Part shown: piece after piece, positions 1-9,249 of the stretch
Numbering within the stretch: position 1 is the first letter of the stretch
Layout of the letters: the number at the start of each line of letters is the position of its first letter
Assembly (NCBI GenBank): GCA_002410325.1
Contig: DHRK01000064.1
Span: forward strand, 14,062-78,061
Reading direction: 5' to 3'
DNA from: Syntrophomonas sp. UBA5314
GTDB taxonomy: Bacteria; Bacillota; Syntrophomonadia; Syntrophomonadales; Syntrophomonadaceae
Length of the DNA stretch: 64,000 nt
Program-made: the position numbers and the translations under genes
Notes under the pieces: generated by a model
Seen by the model: the letters and a program-made list of their open reading frames with translations, nothing else
What the model was told of the DNA's origin: nothing
The model's database searches: none

Positions 1-57
1 CCTTGTACTTCAAAAAAATCTGCGCCAACTTATGAACACAATATACGGAACGTTGTA

Positions 58-219
58 CTAGTCCATGGGGCCGCCTTCCCAGTATTGCCTTATTTTTCGC
101 AGGGCGTAGCCTCCAAAATAGAGGCCGTTCAAGAAGGCCAGGGGTATGGCCATAGCTCCAAAGACGTGAAATTTTTGCTTCGTATCTTCGCGTCCATCGG
201 TAGTCCTAAATCTGGTCAT
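58..219 (-). CDS. Small single-pass membrane protein, 53 aa
   Basis: A short reading frame begins with ATG at 219 behind a strong ribosome binding site (AGGAGGGATCAAA) and ends with TAG at 58. The product has a charged N-terminus (MTRFRTTDGREDTKQK), one hydrophobic stretch at about residues 18-40 (VFGAMAIPLAFLNGLYFGGY) and a charged tail ending in EGGPMD. I do not recognise a family. It lies downstream of the HD-GYP gene and a second tiny membrane ORF on the same strand, so the three could be co-transcribed. The good binding site and clear topology support a real gene; absence of recognised homology is the main doubt. Confidence 0.5.
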   Translation of the reverse strand: MTRFRTTDGREDTKQKFHVFGAMAIPLAFLNGLYFGGYALRKIRQYWEGGPMD

Positions 220-282
220 TTTGATCCCTCCTTTGACAGTATTTTAAACAGGCAGGGAGGGAAATATTGCAGGATACTTATC

Positions 283-387
283 TCATCTCTTACTAAATAT
301 TGAAGGTATAACGATTTTGGCTAAAACGAATATTGTAGAACCGCCTATAAGCAGAAGCAGGAACAAACTGATAAATTTTTCTAACAC
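283..387 (-). CDS. Possible 34-aa hydrophobic peptide
   Basis: GTG at 387 follows an AGGGGTGA ribosome binding site that lies in the 3' half of the hairpin at 391-426. The peptide starts MLEKFISLFLLLLIGGSTIF and ends with a basic tail (IFSKR), so it would be one membrane helix with a positively charged end. The reading frame is short and the family is unknown. Its place between the HD-GYP gene and the 53-aa membrane protein, on the same strand, is the main support. It could instead be chance sequence. Confidence 0.35.
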   Translation of the reverse strand: MLEKFISLFLLLLIGGSTIFVLAKIVIPSIFSKR

Positions 388-390
388 AAA

Positions 391-426
391 AAATCACCCC
401 TAATAGTTTAGCCGCGAGGGTGATTT
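391..426 (-). terminator. Hairpin after the HD-GYP gene (terminator or RBS-sequestering)
   Basis: Arms AAATCACCC and GGGTGATTT are perfect 9-bp complements around an 18-nt loop. Read on the minus strand the hairpin is followed by a short T-rich run, as in an intrinsic terminator for the HD-GYP gene ending at 453. The 3' arm also contains the ribosome binding site of the 34-aa ORF, so it could instead control translation. Confidence 0.5.
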
Positions 427-452
427 ATATGCGCAGAGCTTTTTCGATGGAT

Positions 453-1538
453 TTAGACCAGCTGTTCGATTTCTTCCTGATTGAGAATTTTGAATACCAT
501 TATGGTTGACAACTTGGATAGATCTACTTCATTTATCTGGGGCAGACGTCGGCCGTACTTGTCCGAGAATACCCGTATAACCGGCCGGGTGGGACTCTGT
601 TTGTTGACGTCGATGATAACGCCATAATCCCCGGTATTGAGCTGAACAAAGCTACCGACCGGGTAAACGGCTATATTGGCAACCATGGCCGTTACACAGC
701 GTTCATCAAAATATATGGACGACATGCGTTTTATAATGGTGATGGCCTGGCTGATTGTATAAGAAGGACGGTAGGGCCGGTCGGCCAAAAGGGCATCGTA
801 AACGTCGGCCACGGCAGCGATCCGAGCATATTCGTGAACATTTTCACCTGCCAGACCGCGAGGATATCCGTGCCCATCCCAGCGCTCATGGTGCTGGAGG
901 GCAATATGAGCAGATAAAATGGACACTTCAGGATACTGGCGAATTATTTCGAAGCCATATTCAGTATGGCGTTTTACTTCCTCGAATTCTTCTCTGGTCA
1001 GATCATCGGGTTTATTTAAAAGCTCTTTATTTATCCTGGTTTTGCCTACATCGTGTAGCAGGGCGCCAATTCCCAATTCTTTTAAACGTGATTCGTTGTA
1101 GCCCAGGACTATTCCGGTCATAAGGGATAGAACGCAGACATTTACGGAATGGGCAAAGGTGTAATCGTCAAATACCCGAATGTCGCTCAGGTTTATTACC
1201 ACATTGGGATTGGCCAGCATTTCCTCCAGTATATTGTCAACCAGGTTTTTTACCAGGGAGATGTTAAGGCGGCGGTCTTGCTCCAGGACGGTAAAGCCTT
1301 CCTTGACTGCTTTTATGGTGGCAATGCGGGTCTCTTCGGAGATGATATCGCGCAGGTCCTGCTCATCAAAAATATGGTCCTTAATATAGACCGAAGCAAT
1401 GTTCAGATTAGCCAGGCGATTGATATAGTGATCGGTTAAAACCATGCCGGCGTGCAAAAGTATGCGTCCATCGCTATTAAAAATAGTTCTGGCCACCACC
1501 ATATCCGGCTTTAGATTTTCGATTAAAACTCTCCTCAC
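453..1538 (-). CDS. HD-GYP domain cyclic-di-GMP phosphodiesterase
   Basis: Predicted cytoplasmic hydrolase of cyclic di-GMP. The first 60 or so residues form a small N-terminal domain seen on many clostridial HD-GYP proteins, followed by the catalytic domain: H130, HDVGK at 162-166, HHERWDGHGYP at 216-226 and the ADVYDAL helix near 244. These are the metal ligands and the GYP signature of the family. Length 361 aa is normal. There is no membrane segment or receiver domain, so the input signal is unknown. The start is GTG with a weak upstream ribosome binding site. The GGDEF protein at 49390 is a candidate source of its substrate. Confidence 0.93.
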   Translation of the reverse strand: MRRVLIENLKPDMVVARTIFNSDGRILLHAGMVLTDHYINRLANLNIASVYIKDHIFDEQDLRDIISEETRIATIKAVKEGFTVLEQDRRLNISLVKNLVDNILEEMLANPNVVINLSDIRVFDDYTFAHSVNVCVLSLMTGIVLGYNESRLKELGIGALLHDVGKTRINKELLNKPDDLTREEFEEVKRHTEYGFEIIRQYPEVSILSAHIALQHHERWDGHGYPRGLAGENVHEYARIAAVADVYDALLADRPYRPSYTISQAITIIKRMSSIYFDERCVTAMVANIAVYPVGSFVQLNTGDYGVIIDVNKQSPTRPVIRVFSDKYGRRLPQINEVDLSKLSTIMVFKILNQEEIEQLV

Positions 1539-1784
1539 TTTATCACCAAAGCCCGTTTAACAGAAAATATATCATGATTTTGTTCTATTTCAGGTATATT
1601 CGGTTTTTTTCTACCACTTCCTGCACGGAAACATAATTTTTTTAAAGTTTTTCCAGAGTTTAAGAAAAAGAGGAAAATACATAATATGTAAAGAGCTGAT
1701 TGGGAATATCATCCTTTAGTAGTTTGCCTTGCCGAATAAAATAAATTACAATTACAATGACCCAAACGACAAAAGGAGCCGGCT

Positions 1785-3788
1785 ATGAAAAAAAAGAAAA
1801 ACCTTGTTCCCCGAGCTGCCCTGAAATGTCTGGTTGAAGATATAAACAGCATGATCGACAGCCAGGAAAAAAAGCTGCATATTTTGGAAGCTATCGAAGA
1901 GATTCCCTTCGAAAACCGGAACCAGGTTTTTGAGGCCTTATCTTCCTTTTATACACCTCAGATGATTGAATTTTTCCGGCTGCTTTTGGCTGAGTACGGG
2001 CGGGAGATGGAGCCCCTGGTCTCCAGAGCCATTGATAAATACAGTTTGGCGGGGATGGACGTCAGCAAGCCGGCGCCCTTCAACGGCAGATTTTACAAGG
2101 CCTATGCCAGCTGCAGCCGGCATACCGGCAGAATCACCCTGGACGTGGCCTGGCAGGTTGAAAAGCGAGGGTTGCAGGTGGAGTGTTTTTACCTGACCTT
2201 CAACCCTGATGGCATTCACAGTTTTTTCTTATTGGAAGATATGCCCATAAGACAATACGAAAACGATCGGCAAATGCTGCCCGATATGGAGGAGTTGAGC
2301 TTTGAGGAAAGCTGCTTCCTGGTGTCACAGGCGTACGGCTTCAATATAAAAAGCATGACCAGGCCCGCCCTGGGCCGTTTTCTGTACCAGAAGTACCTGG
2401 ATCAGCCGGCCGGCCTGTATGATTATGAAGCATTGACCCTGACCAGCCGCTTGAGCTTGAAAATGAACCCCGCCCAGGTGATCAACAGCTTTTTCCATGC
2501 TTTAAAATATCAAGACTTCGACTACATCAAATCCCTCACCATAGAACCGGGCCTTTGCGAGGTTCTGCTGCAGCGTAATTTTTCCGAACTCTTAAGGCCG
2601 GGCGCGGGGCTGCTGGAAGGCCAGATTGACCAGGTGCAGGGCAGTAAAAACTCGGTATGGGTTCAGGCTTTCGCCACCACGGTTATAGAATCCGAGTTCT
2701 TTCGCAATCATTACAGCTTTAATCTGCAGCGTTCCGGGAGCGGACAGTGGCATATTGCCGACATCAAATTTATCCAGGGTGAATTGCTCAATGCGGCAGC
2801 CGACAGTCCCCAAATGGAGAAGATCTCCTGCCGGGTATATGACATACTTGACCTCGATCGCCTGTTTGACATTTTAGACCGGATAGAAAACATCTATGAA
2901 GTAGAGGAGCTGCCCTGCGGCATGCATATGCGGATAAACTGCCTGGATGACAGCCTGAACCAGGGGGTATCCTTCCTTACCGGCGTGGTGGCGGACCTGG
3001 TTATCAATGGAGAAGAGTTGATCCTGTTTTCGCAAAAAGGAAGCACCCTTAAAGATTTTGAAATGATTTTGGGTCAAAGCTCTGATTCGCCCATAAAGAT
3101 AAAACTTGAGTGCCATGTAGGGCTGCTTACTGCCTACAACTTTCTGAGGGGCAGGTACCTGTGTTTTTCCGACGCCTTTGAAGCCGGCGAGAGAGAACCG
3201 GGCCTGGATGACGGTATGCGTTTCATCAGCACCCGTTATATCATCAAGGACCAGAGCGCAGTACTGAACCGCATCGAGGAAATGCAGGATTTCGGGGTGG
3301 AGCTGGCGGGCGATATCAAGATACTCTATCACCTGGAAGATGATGACGAAGGCGGAGACTATTTCGCCGAATTCATGGTGGGAAGCAACTGGCTGACCCT
3401 GTCGACCTTCGGCGACCGCGAAATGGGGCTGGCCCGCCAGCATCTGGAGGACCAGATGTTTGATTATCTAGAGCTAGACGGCATGGAAATCCGCGAAGAA
3501 GGCGTGTTCGACGTTCTTACCAGCGAGGTTAAGAAGGAGTATCCGGCTCTGGAGGGAATCCTCAAGGAAGTATACCTGGATAAATGGTCCAAATCACGGC
3601 TGTCCACTTTGAGCGGGATGACTCCTTCCGAGGCCAGTCAAACTGAAGAAGGCAACCGCCTGCTGTGGTCAATGTTGAAGAAAATGACCGGCAAGAGCAA
3701 CAGCCGCTACCTGCAGGGCAAGAAGCGCTATATTCAACTGCATGAGTATATTCACAAGCTGCAGCAGAAAAAACCAAACCAACAATAG
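1785..3788 (+). CDS. Large protein of unknown function with NTF2-like segment
   Basis: 667 aa, ATG behind a good AAAGGAG site. No signal peptide or membrane segment; very lysine-rich start. Residues about 225-335 look like an NTF2/SnoaL-like fold (a helix with VINSFFHALKYQDFDYIKSL, then a barrel-like section ending in WHIADIKF). Near residue 605 a GMTPSEASQTEEGNRLL stretch resembles the G-K-T-P-x-E-A...G-x-x-L motif found at the ends of several uncharacterised bacterial proteins. The acidic middle (residues ~500-560) has no recognised domain. It stands alone between the HD-GYP gene and the T-box promoter. Coding is certain from length and binding site; function unknown. Confidence 0.85.
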   Translation: MKKKKNLVPRAALKCLVEDINSMIDSQEKKLHILEAIEEIPFENRNQVFEALSSFYTPQMIEFFRLLLAEYGREMEPLVSRAIDKYSLAGMDVSKPAPFNGRFYKAYASCSRHTGRITLDVAWQVEKRGLQVECFYLTFNPDGIHSFFLLEDMPIRQYENDRQMLPDMEELSFEESCFLVSQAYGFNIKSMTRPALGRFLYQKYLDQPAGLYDYEALTLTSRLSLKMNPAQVINSFFHALKYQDFDYIKSLTIEPGLCEVLLQRNFSELLRPGAGLLEGQIDQVQGSKNSVWVQAFATTVIESEFFRNHYSFNLQRSGSGQWHIADIKFIQGELLNAAADSPQMEKISCRVYDILDLDRLFDILDRIENIYEVEELPCGMHMRINCLDDSLNQGVSFLTGVVADLVINGEELILFSQKGSTLKDFEMILGQSSDSPIKIKLECHVGLLTAYNFLRGRYLCFSDAFEAGEREPGLDDGMRFISTRYIIKDQSAVLNRIEEMQDFGVELAGDIKILYHLEDDDEGGDYFAEFMVGSNWLTLSTFGDREMGLARQHLEDQMFDYLELDGMEIREEGVFDVLTSEVKKEYPALEGILKEVYLDKWSKSRLSTLSGMTPSEASQTEEGNRLLWSMLKKMTGKSNSRYLQGKKRYIQLHEYIHKLQQKKPNQQ

Positions 3789-3797
3789 CCGTACTTA

Positions 3798-3826
3798 TTG
3801 ACAGTCCAAAACCCTTTAAATATACT
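3798..3826 (+). promoter_or_regulatory. Sigma-A type promoter of the ilv-leu-cimA operon
   Basis: TTGACA at 3798-3803, a 17-base spacer and TATACT at 3821-3826 give a near-consensus housekeeping promoter. Transcription would begin near 3833, just ahead of the T-box leader. Confidence 0.78.
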
Positions 3827-3832
3827 ATATAG

Positions 3833-4130
3833 ATAACAACTTCACAAGTTGGACGATGATGGGAACCGACCTGTGTCATCCCTTGATAAAAGAGAGCCGG
3901 ATCAGGTGAAAGCCGGTATCAATATTTCACAGGGTGATCATCCCGGAGTTGCGATCTGAACGGCTGGATAGCCCAGTAGGTGTTGCCGGACGGGACTGTT
4001 CGTTAACAAGCAAGCCGGCTTTTCGACTTAAGCTGAAAGAGGCCGCCCATTAATGGGCGGCAAACAGGGTGGTACCGCGGGAAAACCTCTCGTCCCTGAA
4101 GGGGGCGAGGGGTATTTTTATTCTTTTTTC
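3833..4130 (+). promoter_or_regulatory. T-box riboswitch, isoleucine type
   Basis: The leader carries the diagnostic T-box sequence AGGGTGGTACCGCGG at 4066-4080, just before an intrinsic terminator. Upstream is a Stem I region with the AGAGAG and GAAAGCCGG elements. The likely specifier codon is ATC at 3937-3939, in the usual context before a C-rich run and GGAGTTG; this codon would read tRNA-Ile. Uncharged tRNA-Ile would stabilise the antiterminator and allow transcription of ilvD and the genes behind it. The specifier was assigned by eye from spacing and context, so its identity is less sure than the T-box itself. Confidence 0.93.
4085..4124 (+). terminator. T-box regulated terminator
   Basis: A 13-bp stem (4085-4097 with 4101-4113, loop GAA) is followed by TATTTTTATTCTTTTTT. 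The 5' arm contains the CCTCTCGTCCC segment, which would otherwise pair with the T-box sequence as antiterminator. Confidence 0.9.
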
Positions 4131-4214
4131 TGGTTGAAACTAAAACGTATTTATGGTTACTAGGGAACAAAAACGGTGGTTTGACACTAACCGGGAAGAT
4201 AGGTGGGGGATTGG

Positions 4215-5876
4215 ATGCACAGTGATAATGTAAAAAAAGGACTGGAAAAGGCGCCGCACCGGTCGCTGTTTAAAGCGCTGGGCTTGACTGATGAAGAGAT
4301 GGCGCGACCGCTGATCGGGATTGTAAATTCCCAAAACGACCTGGTGCCCGGCCATATGAACCTTGACAAAATAGCCGCTGCGGTAAAGGCGGGGGTTCAA
4401 ATGGGCGGAGGTACACCGCTGGAATTCTTTACTATCGGGGTCTGCGACGGGATTGCCATGAATCATATTGGAATGAAGTATTCTCTGGGCAGCCGGGAGC
4501 TTATCGCCGATTCGGTTGAAATTATGGGTATTGCCCATGCTTTAGACGGGCTGGTCTTTATTCCAAACTGCGATAAAATAATACCAGGGATGCTGATGGC
4601 AGCCGCCCGCTTAAATCTTCCTTCCATATTTATCAGCGGCGGCCCTATGCTGGCTGGACGACTGGGTTCAAGGACCGTCAGCGTTACCCAGGTTTTTGAG
4701 GCGGTAGGCGCGGTAGCGGCCGGGCGCATGGATTATGAGGAACTGGCCTGTTTAGAAGACCAGGCCTGCCCTACCTGCGGATCTTGCGCCGGAATGTTCA
4801 CCGCCAATTCTATGAACTGCCTTACCGAGGCTCTGGGGATGGGACTTCCCGGCAATGGAACTATTCCCGCAGTCTATTCTGAACGGATCAGGCTGGCCAA
4901 GAAGGCGGGTATGAGGATTGTCGGTTTAATCGAAGAAAACCTTCGTCCCCTGGATATTATGACCCGGGAGGCTTTCCTCAACGCGATTCGCCTCGACAAC
5001 GCCATAGGCTGTTCAACCAATTCGGTTCTCCACCTGCTGGCCATTGCCAGTGAGGCCCATGTGGAAATAGACCTTTCCCTGTTTAATGAGATCAGCGATA
5101 CTACGCCGCTTTTATGCAAGATAAGTCCGGCCGGGCAGCACCACATGGAGGACATCTACCAGGCCGGAGGCATTCAAGCTCTTTATCATGAACTGAATAA
5201 AGCCGCTTTGATCAATCCCAACTGCCTGACCGTAACCGGGAAGACGGTGGGTGAGAACATCGCCACTACCCCGGTAAAGGACCACACGGTAATACGGGCT
5301 CTGGACAATCCTTACAGCGATAAAGGCGGTTTGGCCATCCTGTTTGGCAACCTGGCCGAGCAGGGCGCGGTGGTTAAGAAGAGTGCGGTTGATCCTGATA
5401 TGATGCGGCACACCGGCCCGGCCCGGGTCTTCGAAGCGGAAGAAGATGCAGTTCAGGCGATACTGGCGGGGCGGATTAAGCCGGGCGACGTTATGGTGAT
5501 TCGCTACGAAGGACCCCGCGGGGGACCGGGCATGCGGGAAATGCTTACCCCCACTTCCGCCATTGCCGGTATGGGATTGGATAAAGAGGTGGCCCTGATT
5601 ACCGACGGAAGATTTTCCGGAGCCACCCGGGGCGCCGCCATTGGACACATTTCCCCTGAAGCGGCCGCCGGAGGAATGATTGCCCTGGTAGAAGAGGGAG
5701 ACCTTATACGAATAGATATTCCAGGGCTTGTTCTGGAGCTTCTGGTGGAAGAAAAAGTCCTGGAGGAAAGGAAGGCCCGCTGGAAAGTTCCGGCCCCCAA
5801 GATACAAACTGGATACATGAAACGTTATGCAGAGATGGTACAGTCAGCCAGTACCGGAGCCGTGTTTAGAAAATAG
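4215..5876 (+). CDS. ilvD: Dihydroxy-acid dehydratase
   Basis: Dehydrates 2,3-dihydroxy-3-methylvalerate and dihydroxyisovalerate to the 2-oxo acids in isoleucine and valine synthesis. The family start M-x-S-D-x-x-K-K-G is at ATG 4215, behind AGGTGGGGG; an upstream in-frame GTG at 4203 is less likely. Cluster and metal ligands are visible: GVCDG near residue 75, NCDKIIPGM near 118 and CPTCGSC at 185-191, the Fe-S/Mg binding motifs. The C-terminal SGATRG substrate loop is near residue 472. The 553-aa length is normal. It is the first gene after the T-box; a terminator-like hairpin follows before ilvB. Confidence 0.97.
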   Translation: MHSDNVKKGLEKAPHRSLFKALGLTDEEMARPLIGIVNSQNDLVPGHMNLDKIAAAVKAGVQMGGGTPLEFFTIGVCDGIAMNHIGMKYSLGSRELIADSVEIMGIAHALDGLVFIPNCDKIIPGMLMAAARLNLPSIFISGGPMLAGRLGSRTVSVTQVFEAVGAVAAGRMDYEELACLEDQACPTCGSCAGMFTANSMNCLTEALGMGLPGNGTIPAVYSERIRLAKKAGMRIVGLIEENLRPLDIMTREAFLNAIRLDNAIGCSTNSVLHLLAIASEAHVEIDLSLFNEISDTTPLLCKISPAGQHHMEDIYQAGGIQALYHELNKAALINPNCLTVTGKTVGENIATTPVKDHTVIRALDNPYSDKGGLAILFGNLAEQGAVVKKSAVDPDMMRHTGPARVFEAEEDAVQAILAGRIKPGDVMVIRYEGPRGGPGMREMLTPTSAIAGMGLDKEVALITDGRFSGATRGAAIGHISPEAAAGGMIALVEEGDLIRIDIPGLVLELLVEEKVLEERKARWKVPAPKIQTGYMKRYAEMVQSASTGAVFRK

Positions 5877-5892
5877 TCAATCGGTTCTACCA

Positions 5893-5925
5893 AGCGGGCC
5901 ATCTACAAGCCCGCTATTATTTTAT
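5893..5925 (+). terminator. Intrinsic terminator or attenuator between ilvD and ilvB
   Basis: AGCGGGC at 5893-5899 pairs with GCCCGCT at 5909-5915 and is followed by ATTATTTTAT. It may partly uncouple ilvD from the downstream genes; the T-run is interrupted, so read-through is likely. Confidence 0.6.
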
Positions 5926-6009
5926 ACCGGTGCTTATGAATAAGGCCGGATGTTTTGAAATCAGCATTCTTGTTTATCATACAGACAATTCATACGGAGG
6001 TGATAGGGC

Positions 6010-7695
6010 TTGATGTTAAAGGGAGCAGAGATTTTGCTGAAGTGCCTGGAGGAGGAAGGAGTAGATATCGTATTTGGGTATCCGGGAGGACAGATTTTAC
6101 CTGTCTATGACGCGCTTTACCAGCAGTCCAAAATCAAGCATATACTAACCCGCCATGAGCAGGGCGCAGTTCATGCCGCTGAGGGTTATGCCAGGGCTTC
6201 AGGCAAGGTAGGGGTCTGTATATCAACTTCCGGACCCGGCGCCACCAACCTGGTTACCGGCATTGCCGACGCTTATATGGATTCAGTACCTATTGTAGCT
6301 TTTACGGGGCAGGTGGGAACCGCCATGATCGGGCGGGATGCTTTCCAGGAAGCCGATATAACCGGTATTACCCTGCCTATAACTAAACATAACTACCTCG
6401 TAGAAAAGACCGAAGATGTAGCCCAGATTGTGAAGGAGGCTTTTTATATCGCCCGAACCAACCGTCCCGGACCGGTGGTGGTAGACCTGCCCCGCGACGT
6501 CATGGAGAAGGCAATTGAATACCAACCGGCCTCGGAAGAGATCAATATAAGAGGCTACCGGGTGATGAAGGGTTACAACACCGGACAGGTAATCTCTGCC
6601 GTTGAACTTATAAACAAGGCCGAACGGCCAGTACTTTATGTCGGGGGAGGAGTCATTTCGTCAGAGGCCAGTGAAGAATTACGGGAGCTGGCTCTAAAGA
6701 GAAAGATACCGGTTACTACAACCCTTATGGGTATGGGTTGCTTCCCTTCGGAAAACTATTTGTCTCTGGGCATGCTGGGTATGCACGGCACCCGCTATGC
6801 CAACTACGCTATCGGCGAATGTGATCTGCTTATCGCCGTAGGGGTCAGGTTTGACGACCGGGTAACCGGTAAAATCGACACCTTTGCCCCCCATGCCAAG
6901 GTAATTCATATAGATATTGACGCCGCTGAAATAGGCAAGAACGTGGGGCCAGACGTGCCCATAGTAGGCCAGGTCAAGGAGGTCTTACGGGCTATAAACG
7001 ACCGTTTGGACCCGGTTGAGGAGACCGGCGAATGGCATACCAGGATTGATCGCTGGAAAGAAGAATACCCCCTGCGCTACGGGATTCCCTGCGAAGGCCG
7101 GATCATGCCCCAGCATATCATTGAAAAGATCAGCGATCTGACCAGGGGCGAGGCCATAATAACCACCGAAGTCGGACAGAACCAGATGTGGACGGCCCAG
7201 TTTTACCAATTCCACCACCCGCGCACCTTTATAAGTTCGGGCGGTCTGGGCACCATGGGTTTTGGTTTTCCCGCGGCCATAGGGGCGAAATTCGCTTTTC
7301 CTGATAAACCGGTAATAGATATAGCCGGTGATGGCAGCATCCAGATGAATATTCAGGAGCTGGGCACGGCGGTCGAGCATAAGCTGCCCATCGTAATATG
7401 CATATTGAACAACCAGTTCCTGGGGATGGTAAGACAGTGGCAGAGCCTGTTCTACGGGGGACGCTACGCCTCTACCGACATAAGCCACCAGCCCGATTTT
7501 GTGAAACTGGCTGAGGCCTATGGCGCCTACGGGCGCAGGATAACCGAAATGAAGGAAGTTGATGAAGCTTTAATTGAAGCCCTGGCGGTAAGGGATCGCC
7601 CCGTAGTGCTTGATTTCCGGGTGGAAAGAGAATGCAATGTTTATCCAATGGTTCCGCCGGGCGGATCGATCATCAATATGCTGGAGGAGGAATGA
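6010..7695 (+). CDS. ilvB: Acetolactate synthase, large catalytic subunit
   Basis: ThDP-dependent enzyme that condenses pyruvate with pyruvate or 2-oxobutyrate. The N-terminal ThDP domain has the catalytic Glu in RHEQGAVHAAEGYA (E50), followed by the oxygen-anion loop STSGPGATN. The central FAD/rossmann domain and the C-terminal ThDP motif GDGS...LNNQFLGMVRQWQ (about 438-475) are complete. Length 561 aa is usual. TTG at 6010 and ATG at 6013 are both possible; GGAGGTGAT lies at normal distance from either. The stop overlaps the ilvN leader region, typical of translational coupling with the regulatory subunit. Confidence 0.97.
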   Translation: MMLKGAEILLKCLEEEGVDIVFGYPGGQILPVYDALYQQSKIKHILTRHEQGAVHAAEGYARASGKVGVCISTSGPGATNLVTGIADAYMDSVPIVAFTGQVGTAMIGRDAFQEADITGITLPITKHNYLVEKTEDVAQIVKEAFYIARTNRPGPVVVDLPRDVMEKAIEYQPASEEINIRGYRVMKGYNTGQVISAVELINKAERPVLYVGGGVISSEASEELRELALKRKIPVTTTLMGMGCFPSENYLSLGMLGMHGTRYANYAIGECDLLIAVGVRFDDRVTGKIDTFAPHAKVIHIDIDAAEIGKNVGPDVPIVGQVKEVLRAINDRLDPVEETGEWHTRIDRWKEEYPLRYGIPCEGRIMPQHIIEKISDLTRGEAIITTEVGQNQMWTAQFYQFHHPRTFISSGGLGTMGFGFPAAIGAKFAFPDKPVIDIAGDGSIQMNIQELGTAVEHKLPIVICILNNQFLGMVRQWQSLFYGGRYASTDISHQPDFVKLAEAYGAYGRRITEMKEVDEALIEALAVRDRPVVLDFRVERECNVYPMVPPGGSIINMLEEE

Positions 7696-7697
7696 TA

Positions 7698-8183
7698 ATG
7701 AAAAAGCATACCTTGTCGGTTACAGTAGAGAACCGTCCCGGTGTATTGACCAGGGTAGCCACCCTCTTCCGCCGCCGCGGCTACAATATTGAGAGCCTGA
7801 CCGTGGGCGCTTCCGAAGATCCCAGCGTATCACGCATAACTATAGTAGTGTTCGGAGACGATCAGGTTATTGAGCAGGTGACCAAACAGCTCTATAAACT
7901 GGTTGATGTCATAAAAATTGTCGATATTACCGATGAAAGAGCCGTTGAGAGGGAACTGGTCCTGATCAAGGTCAAAGCCGACCCCAGCGTCCGGGCGGAA
8001 ATCGTGCAGATAACCGATATTTTCCGGGGCCGGATCGTCGACATCGGGGGCAATACTTTGATCATTGAGGCCACCGGCGACTCGGGGAAAATTGACGCTA
8101 TTGAGGATTCTTTAAAGCCTTTCGGCATTTTGGAACTGGTCAGAACCGGCAAGGTAGCCATGGTTCGCGGCTGGAAACAATAA
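7698..8183 (+). CDS. ilvN: Acetolactate synthase, small regulatory subunit
   Basis: 161-aa regulatory partner of IlvB. The N-terminal ACT domain begins KHTLSVTVENRPGVLTRVA and contains GYNIESLTVG, the valine-binding face of the family; a C-terminal ACT-like half with ELVLIKV and GNTLIIEATG follows. It probably confers branched-chain amino acid feedback. I chose ATG at 7698, six to seven bases behind GGAGGAGGA, rather than the ATG at 7692 that touches it. The gene overlaps the end of ilvB's ribosome binding context, so the two subunits should be made together. Confidence 0.95.
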   Translation: MKKHTLSVTVENRPGVLTRVATLFRRRGYNIESLTVGASEDPSVSRITIVVFGDDQVIEQVTKQLYKLVDVIKIVDITDERAVERELVLIKVKADPSVRAEIVQITDIFRGRIVDIGGNTLIIEATGDSGKIDAIEDSLKPFGILELVRTGKVAMVRGWKQ

Positions 8184-8213
8184 TTGAATAAAATTTAAGG
8201 AGGATATATAAAA

Positions 8214-9227
8214 ATGGCCAGAATGTATTATGATGCGGATGCTGACATCAGCCTATTAAAGGGGAAGACCATAGCTGTACTGGGATTTGGCTCCCAGGGC
8301 CATGCCCAGGCGCAGAACTGCAAGGACAGCGGGCTCAATGTGGTGGTAGGCCTGCGCAAACCCTTTGACGAGGCATCGGAAAAGGAGTGGAATAAGGTAA
8401 TTGAAGCGGGCATTCAGCCGATGACCGTGGCCGAAGCCGCCGAGCAGGGCGATATCATTCACATGCTGCTGCCCGACCAGGTGCAGGCCCAGGTTTACAA
8501 GAGCGAGGTCGAAGCCCATCTCAAAGAAGGAAACGCGCTGGGCTTCTCCCACGGCTTCAATATCCATTTTGATCAGATAGTGCCTCCTAAATGGGTGGAT
8601 GTGTTCATGGTCGCTCCCAAAAGCCCCGGCCACCTGGTCAGGCGCATGTATCAAAAAGGAGCGGGAGTTCCGGGCCTGGTCGCGGTAGCTCAGGACTTCA
8701 CCGGGCAGGCCCGAGAGGTCGCCCTGGCTTTTGCCTGCGCCATCGGAAATACCCGGGCGGGGGTTATTGAAACCACCTTCAAAGAGGAAACCGAGACCGA
8801 CCTGTTCGGCGAGCAGTGCGTGTTGTGCGGCGGGGCCACCGAACTCGTCAAGGCCGGCTTTGAAACCCTGGTGGAAGCCGGGTATCAGCCGGAGATAGCC
8901 TATTTTGAGTGCCTGCACGAGCTGAAGCTCATCGTCGACCTGATCTATGAGGGCGGTATGGGCTTTATGCGCTATTCCATCAGCGACACGGCGGAATGGG
9001 GCGATTACATCAAAGGGCCGGAGATAATCGGCGAGGAATCGCGCTGGGCGATGAAGGAAGCCCTGGAACAGATTCAGAACGGCAGCTTCGCCAAGAACTG
9101 GCTGCTGGAGAACCAGGTGGGCAGACCGCAGTTTAACGCCATGCGGCGCCGCAACCGGGAGCATCTCATCGAACAGGTGGGAGCCGAGCTCAGAGCCATG
9201 ATGCCCTGGTTGAAAGAAAGCAAATAG
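8214..9227 (+). CDS. ilvC: Ketol-acid reductoisomerase (NADP-type, class I)
   Basis: Converts acetolactate and acetohydroxybutyrate to dihydroxy acids. The N-terminal Rossmann domain shows GFGSQGHAQAQNCKDSG (about residues 24-40) and VGLRK, the NADPH-phosphate contact. The C-terminal knotted domain has TFKEETETDLFGEQ and the ECLHELKLIVDL helix that supply Mg2+ ligands (D and E residues). Length 337 aa marks the short class I form. It starts with ATG behind AAGGAGGAT, 30 bases after ilvN. Its own stop is followed by a GC-rich hairpin. Confidence 0.97.
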   Translation: MARMYYDADADISLLKGKTIAVLGFGSQGHAQAQNCKDSGLNVVVGLRKPFDEASEKEWNKVIEAGIQPMTVAEAAEQGDIIHMLLPDQVQAQVYKSEVEAHLKEGNALGFSHGFNIHFDQIVPPKWVDVFMVAPKSPGHLVRRMYQKGAGVPGLVAVAQDFTGQAREVALAFACAIGNTRAGVIETTFKEETETDLFGEQCVLCGGATELVKAGFETLVEAGYQPEIAYFECLHELKLIVDLIYEGGMGFMRYSISDTAEWGDYIKGPEIIGEESRWAMKEALEQIQNGSFAKNWLLENQVGRPQFNAMRRRNREHLIEQVGAELRAMMPWLKESK

Positions 9228-9249
9228 CTAGATTAGATAAAGCCATAGC

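Noticed and set aside
3861..3873. 13-base sequence GGGAACCGACCTG shared with 36675-36687
   Set aside because: One copy is part of the T-box stem, the other after spoVR; no flanking similarity, so chance.
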